The position numbers were made by a program, and so were the translations under genes. The notes beneath the pieces are model-generated. The model ran no database searches. It was not told the DNA's origin and worked only from the letters and a program-made list of their open reading frames with translations. A stretch of 9,883 bases of DNA from Pseudomonadota bacterium. GTDB lineage: Bacteria; Pseudomonadota; Alphaproteobacteria; Reyranellales; Reyranellaceae. Location: positions 1-9,883 of the forward strand of contig JAEZHS010000423.1 in the NCBI GenBank assembly GCA_023436825.1, in the 5' to 3' direction. Shown here one piece after another: positions 6,685 through 9,883 of this stretch (within the stretch, counting starts at the first letter, position 1; each line of letters starts with the position of its first letter).

Positions 6685-7662
6685 ATGAGATTTTCGCGCC
6701 GCACGTTCGTGCATCTGGCCGCGGGTGCGGCTGCATCGCCGGCCCTGTCCAGCGTTGCACAGGCACAAGCCTATCCGTCACGGACGGCACGCATCATCGT
6801 CGGCTTTCCTCCGGGCGGGGCGACCGACATTCAGGCCCGCCTGATGGGTGAATGGCTGACCGAGCGCCTCGGCCAGCAATTCATCGTCGAGAACAAGCCG
6901 GGCGCCAGCGGCAACATCGGAACCGACACGGTCGCCAAGGCGCCCGCAGACGGCTACACGCTGCTGCAGGTCGTGACCCCAGCTGCGATCAATGCCGCGC
7001 TCTACAGCAATCTTCCTTTCGACTTCAGCCGGGACATCGCCCCGATCGTCTACGTCGCGCGGCTGGCCTACGTCGTCGTGGTGAATCCGTCGGTGCCCGC
7101 CAATACGATCCCCGAGTTAATCGCCTACGCCAAGGCCAACCCGGGCAAGATCAATTACGGGTCGGCCGGCCAGGGCACGCCGCAGAACATTGCTTGCGAA
7201 CTCTTCAAGATGATGACCGGGGTGAACCTGGTTCACGTCCCGTACCGAGGCGGCGCGCCTGCGGTTGCCGATCTGATCAGCGGCCAGGTGCAGGTGATCT
7301 TCGCGCCGGTGTCGGAAGCGATCCAGCACATCAAGGCCGGCAAGCTGCGCGCGCTCGCGGTGACGACAGAGAAACGATTGGACGTGTTCCCGGACGTTCC
7401 CACGGTCGGAGACTTCGTGCCTGGTTATGAGGCCAGCGGTTTCGCCGGCATCGGCGCACCCAAGAACACTTCGGCCGACATCATCAATTTGTTGAACAAG
7501 GAGATCAATGCCGGCCTCGCCGATGCCAGGATCAAGGCACGGATCGTCGATCTGGGCGGCACGGTGGTCGGAGGCTCACCGGCGGAATTCGCGAAGCTCA
7601 TCTCCGATGCCACCGAAAAGTGGGCGAAGGTGATCAAGTTCGCAGGCATCAAGGCTGAATAG
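6685..7662 (+). CDS. Bug/TctC-family tripartite tricarboxylate transporter substrate-binding protein
   Basis: The product is 325 residues, typical for Bug receptors (PF03401-like). It binds small, usually carboxylated, solutes in the periplasm and may hand them to a TctA/TctB-type membrane pair; the ligand cannot be read from sequence. Residues 1-29 form a signal peptide with a twin-arginine-like motif (SRRTF, residues 4-8), a hydrophobic Ala-rich core and a cleavage region VAQAQA before YPSRTARIIVGFPPGG. FPPGGATD (41-48) is the family's first ligand-binding loop, followed by VENKPGASGNIG (68-79), APADGYTLL (87-94) and, further on, VPYRGGAPAVADLISGQVQ and the KLRALAVTT strand. No tctA, tctB or regulator gene is adjacent, so it is an orphan receptor here, as is common for this expanded family. 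It converges with the transglutaminase-like gene, 15 bp between stops. Start chosen from the GGAGG site. Confidence 0.93.
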   Translation: MRFSRRTFVHLAAGAAASPALSSVAQAQAYPSRTARIIVGFPPGGATDIQARLMGEWLTERLGQQFIVENKPGASGNIGTDTVAKAPADGYTLLQVVTPAAINAALYSNLPFDFSRDIAPIVYVARLAYVVVVNPSVPANTIPELIAYAKANPGKINYGSAGQGTPQNIACELFKMMTGVNLVHVPYRGGAPAVADLISGQVQVIFAPVSEAIQHIKAGKLRALAVTTEKRLDVFPDVPTVGDFVPGYEASGFAGIGAPKNTSADIINLLNKEINAGLADARIKARIVDLGGTVVGGSPAEFAKLISDATEKWAKVIKFAGIKAE

Positions 7663-7683
7663 GCAGCTGCCGCTGGATCAGCC
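7653..7683. terminator. Possible bidirectional terminator at convergent gene ends
   Basis: GGCTGA (7653-7658) can pair with TCAGCC (7678-7683), enclosing a perfect 10-bp palindrome GGCAGCTGCC (7662-7671). The structure spans both stop codons of the convergent genes. It lacks a T-run on either strand, so intrinsic termination is uncertain. Confidence 0.25.
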
Positions 7684-8592
7684 CTCTGCCTCGCCGTCCT
7701 CGGAGAGCGTCTTCAGTTTCCGGATCGCGACGTTAACCGACATGCCGCGGTAGTCGCCGGCGTTGCCGAACCAGGAGCCCTGCAGGGGAATCGCCTGCGC
7801 CGGATGGCGGGCGATGGCCACCGGGATGAGGTCGGTGCCGCCGGAAATGCGATTGGTCGGGTCGTAGTGCAGCCAGCCGGCGCCGGGCAGGTAGACCTGG
7901 ACCCAGGCATGCGTGGCACCCGATCCCGTCATTCCCGCCGCGCCTCCGCCATCGAGCGCGGCATCATAGATGTAGCCGGTGATGAAACGGCAGGCAAAGC
8001 CGATGCGGCGCAGCGCCTCGATCATCAGCCAGGCATAGTCGCGGCAGGTGCCCGAGCGCGTGCGCAGGGTCTCGGCCGGCGGCTGGGTCCCTTCGGCCTC
8101 GCGGGCCTGGTAGCTGAAGGTGCCGCCGATGGTGTCGAGCATGCGCCGGATCACGTCGGTGCTGTGATGCTGCTCCTGGACGATGAAGGACTTGGCCCAG
8201 GTCGCCACGCTGCCGTCGGGATCCTCGGCGTGCGGCCGGAGGTAGCCCGCGAGGTCGTTCCATTCGTCGGGCGTGTACTGCACCGGCACCGCTTCGGCGC
8301 GCGGATCGACCGGGAAGGCCTCGGCCTCGGCGACGCCGTAGTGGATACCGCGCAGCCGGAAGGCGAAGCGGAGCTCCGTGCCCGGTTCGTCGACGTCGAT
8401 CAGGGTCACGACATTGGAGAGCGCGTCGATGATCCACCGCACGCGCGAGCGCAGGTTGGTGGTCGCCGAGTAGCTCAGGATACGGCCGTAGGGCCCCGAC
8501 CTCGGCAGGAACATGGCGCGGTGGGCGCCGAAGCTGACGCGCGAGGCGTAGCGATACGTCGTGACGTGCTCGACTTCATAGAGGATCGCCAT
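7678..8592 (-). CDS. Transglutaminase-like family protein (bacterial N-terminal domain plus transglutaminase core)
   Basis: The product is 304 residues. Residues 2 to about 85 (ILYEVEHVTTYRYASRVSFGAHRAM and RLRGIHYG regions) match the bacterial transglutaminase-like N-terminal domain (PF08379-like). Residues about 150-250 hold the transglutaminase core (PF01841-like) with the full triad visible: Cys183 in SGTCRDYAWL, His228 in THAWVQVYL and Asp244 in YDPTN. In this fold the triad supports thiol peptidase or amide-transfer chemistry; the substrate is unknown. No signal peptide is seen, so it is probably cytoplasmic. The start at 8592 (MAILYEVEH) begins exactly where the family domain begins. 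An open extension to 8739 overlaps the CoA-transferase and is low-complexity, so I rejected it. No strong ribosome binding site precedes the start; 25 bp separate it from the upstream CoA-transferase stop, suggesting co-transcription. Confidence 0.92.
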   Translation of the reverse strand: MAILYEVEHVTTYRYASRVSFGAHRAMFLPRSGPYGRILSYSATTNLRSRVRWIIDALSNVVTLIDVDEPGTELRFAFRLRGIHYGVAEAEAFPVDPRAEAVPVQYTPDEWNDLAGYLRPHAEDPDGSVATWAKSFIVQEQHHSTDVIRRMLDTIGGTFSYQAREAEGTQPPAETLRTRSGTCRDYAWLMIEALRRIGFACRFITGYIYDAALDGGGAAGMTGSGATHAWVQVYLPGAGWLHYDPTNRISGGTDLIPVAIARHPAQAIPLQGSWFGNAGDYRGMSVNVAIRKLKTLSEDGEAEG

Positions 8593-8617
8593 GGGTCGGC
8601 CGCCGCAGGTTTTAGGC

Positions 8618-9814
8618 TCAGGCGACCTTGTCTGCGCGCATGCCGGCGATGTCGGCGTCCGAGTAGCCTGCTTCGCGCAGGATCTCGTCGGTGTGCTGGC
8701 CGAGCGTCGCCGGTGGGCGCTCGACCGAGCCGCCGCCATGCTCGAGGCGGAAGCCCGAGCCCACGACCTTGATCGGCCCGTGCGGCGTGTCGACCGTCTG
8801 CAGAATCGTGCGCCGGTCGAAGTGGTCGAGCTTCACCGCCTCGGGGATCGAGAGCACGCGGCCCGCCGGCACGTCGGCCTTGGCGAAGCGTTCGGCCCAG
8901 GTGGCGGAGGTCTCCTTCACCAGCTCGGCCTCGATGATCTCATGCAACGCCTTGTCGTTGGCGATGCGCGCCGGCCAGTCGGAGAAGCGTGGGTCAGCGA
9001 GAGCATCGGCGCGGCCGATGTCCTTCATCAGGCGCTGGAACTGCGGCTCCGTCATGACGGCGAGCACGATCCAGCCGTCCTTGGTCCTGTAGAGATCGCC
9101 GGTCGGCTTGCGCGTCACCGAACGGTTGGCCGCCTGCTCATGCACGCGGCCGGTCATCAGGTGCTCGGTGAACTGCTGCGCGAGATAGCCCATCACCGCG
9201 TCGATCATGGCGACGTCGACCAGCTGGCCCTTGCCAGTGTGCGTGCGTTGGAACAGCGCCGAGGCGACGCCGAGCGCCGCGGTGGCACCCGACATGACGT
9301 CGGCGCCGGCGAAGCCCACGCGCGTCGGGCCATTCGTCGGAAAGCCTGTGATCGACATCAGGCCGGACATCGCCTGGATCATGCCGTCGAACGCCGCGGT
9401 CCCGCGGTCGGGACCGACCTGGCCGAAGCCCGAGACGGCGCAGTAGATCAGGCGCGGGTTGATCACCTTCAGGACGTCGTAGCCGATGCCGAGCTTGTCC
9501 ATCACGCCGGGCCGAAAATTCTCCATCACCACGTCGGCCGTGGCGGCGAGCTTCTTCACCACCTCGATCGCCTTGGGCTTCTTGAGGTCGAGCGTGATCG
9601 AGCGCTTGCCCGAATTGACCGCGACCCAGGGGGCGGCGAGCCCGCGCTTCTCCCAGTCGTTGGCGCGGGAGCCGAAGCGCATGTCGTCGCCTTCGCGGGA
9701 TTCGACCTTGATGACGTCGGCGCCGAGCAGCGCGAGCTGATAGGAGCCGTAGGGCCCGGCGAGCACGCGCGTGAAATCGAGGACTTTTATGCCGGAGAAG
9801 GGTTTGCCGCTCAT
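8618..9814 (-). CDS. CaiB/BaiF family (family III) CoA-transferase
   Basis: The product is 398 residues, the normal length for family III CoA-transferases (PF02515-like), which move CoA between carboxylic acids through an aspartyl-CoA thioester. Visible landmarks are GIKVLDFTRVLAGPYGSYQLALLGADVIKVE (residues 8-38, the N-terminal Rossmann-like entry), NSGKRSITLDLK (67-78), ENFRPGVMDKLGIGYD (98-113), SGFGQVGPDRG (128-138) and GADVMSGATAALG (170-182). Asp172 is the expected nucleophile by alignment to formyl-CoA transferase-type enzymes. RVHEQAANRSVTRKPTGDLYRTKDGWI and RPPATLGQHTDEIL near the end are also typical. The acyl substrate cannot be assigned. It is probably the first gene of a two-gene unit with the transglutaminase-like gene. 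GGAGG (9826-9830, minus strand) lies 11 bases before the ATG, inside the terminal inverted repeat. Confidence 0.94.
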   Translation of the reverse strand: MSGKPFSGIKVLDFTRVLAGPYGSYQLALLGADVIKVESREGDDMRFGSRANDWEKRGLAAPWVAVNSGKRSITLDLKKPKAIEVVKKLAATADVVMENFRPGVMDKLGIGYDVLKVINPRLIYCAVSGFGQVGPDRGTAAFDGMIQAMSGLMSITGFPTNGPTRVGFAGADVMSGATAALGVASALFQRTHTGKGQLVDVAMIDAVMGYLAQQFTEHLMTGRVHEQAANRSVTRKPTGDLYRTKDGWIVLAVMTEPQFQRLMKDIGRADALADPRFSDWPARIANDKALHEIIEAELVKETSATWAERFAKADVPAGRVLSIPEAVKLDHFDRRTILQTVDTPHGPIKVVGSGFRLEHGGGSVERPPATLGQHTDEILREAGYSDADIAGMRADKVA

Positions 9815-9815
9815 T

Positions 9816-9883
9816 GGACCGCGGGCCTCCAGGCCCGCCTCTTGTTGATGTTGCTCATGAGCGGGCCAGGAGGCCCGCGGTCC
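9816..9883. repeat. REP/BIME-like pair of inverted GC-rich hairpin units
   Basis: Two 23-base arms, 9816-9838 and 9861-9883, are reverse complements at 22 of 23 positions, with a 22-base spacer. Each arm is itself a hairpin: GCGGGCC-TCCA-GGCCCGC on the left (9821-9838) and GCGGGCC-AGGA-GGCCCGC on the right (9861-9878). Each has a GGACC head on the outside (GGTCC on the right). The layout of two head-bearing hairpins in opposite orientation is that of a BIME, although the head is not the classical GTAG. The element sits directly upstream of the CoA-transferase start and the window ends on its last base. Confidence 0.7.

Noticed and set aside
8593..8739. N-terminal extension of the transglutaminase-like protein by 49 residues
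   Set aside because: The extension is Arg/Ser/Thr/Ala low-complexity, overlaps the CoA-transferase end, and the family domain starts at the Met at 8592.
7804..8772. 322-residue open frame on the plus strand opposite the transglutaminase-like gene
   Set aside because: It is an antisense shadow; the minus frame has a complete Cys-His-Asp triad and family domains.

Overview
The window comes from a GC-rich Gram-negative bacterium. A type V autotransporter, a Bug-type periplasmic solute receptor and a family III CoA-transferase together fit a soil or freshwater alphaproteobacterium (Bradyrhizobium- or Reyranella-like). The exact taxon is inference, because there is no rRNA or other marker gene. 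All genes share the same strongly G/C-ending codon style, so nothing stands out as recently acquired by base composition.

Left two thirds (1-6548, + strand): one very large autotransporter adhesin gene that enters the window already in progress. It runs from a polyglycine block (1 to about 834), through about 17 autotransporter-associated beta-strand (PATR) repeats (about 1021-4980), a pre-barrel segment, and a C-terminal outer-membrane beta-barrel ending in Trp (5721-6548). As given, the frame is broken twice: by a TGA at 67-69 inside the Gly block and by a one-base loss near 2200. It therefore appears as two open pieces, 70-2208 and 2202-6548, although the protein sequence continues across both lesions. 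It is either a recent pseudogene or a sequencing/assembly error in a repetitive, GC-rich gene.

Middle (6549-7662, + strand): a 136-bp gap with a small hairpin, then a 325-aa Bug/TctC-family receptor with a twin-arginine-like signal peptide and a clear ribosome binding site. No TctA/TctB membrane genes lie beside it.

Right third (7678-9814, - strand): a CaiB/BaiF CoA-transferase followed 25 bp downstream by a transglutaminase-like cysteine protease-fold protein. They are probably co-transcribed and converge on the Bug gene with only 15 bp between stop codons. The right edge (9816-9883) is a REP/BIME-like inverted repeat of two GC-rich hairpin units. It covers the ribosome-binding region of the CoA-transferase and ends exactly at the last base of the window.

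I see no CRISPR array, tRNA, rRNA, transposase or integrase. The genes are recognisable families. The points most worth a second look are the disrupted adhesin, its internal module duplications, and the terminal REP-like pair.
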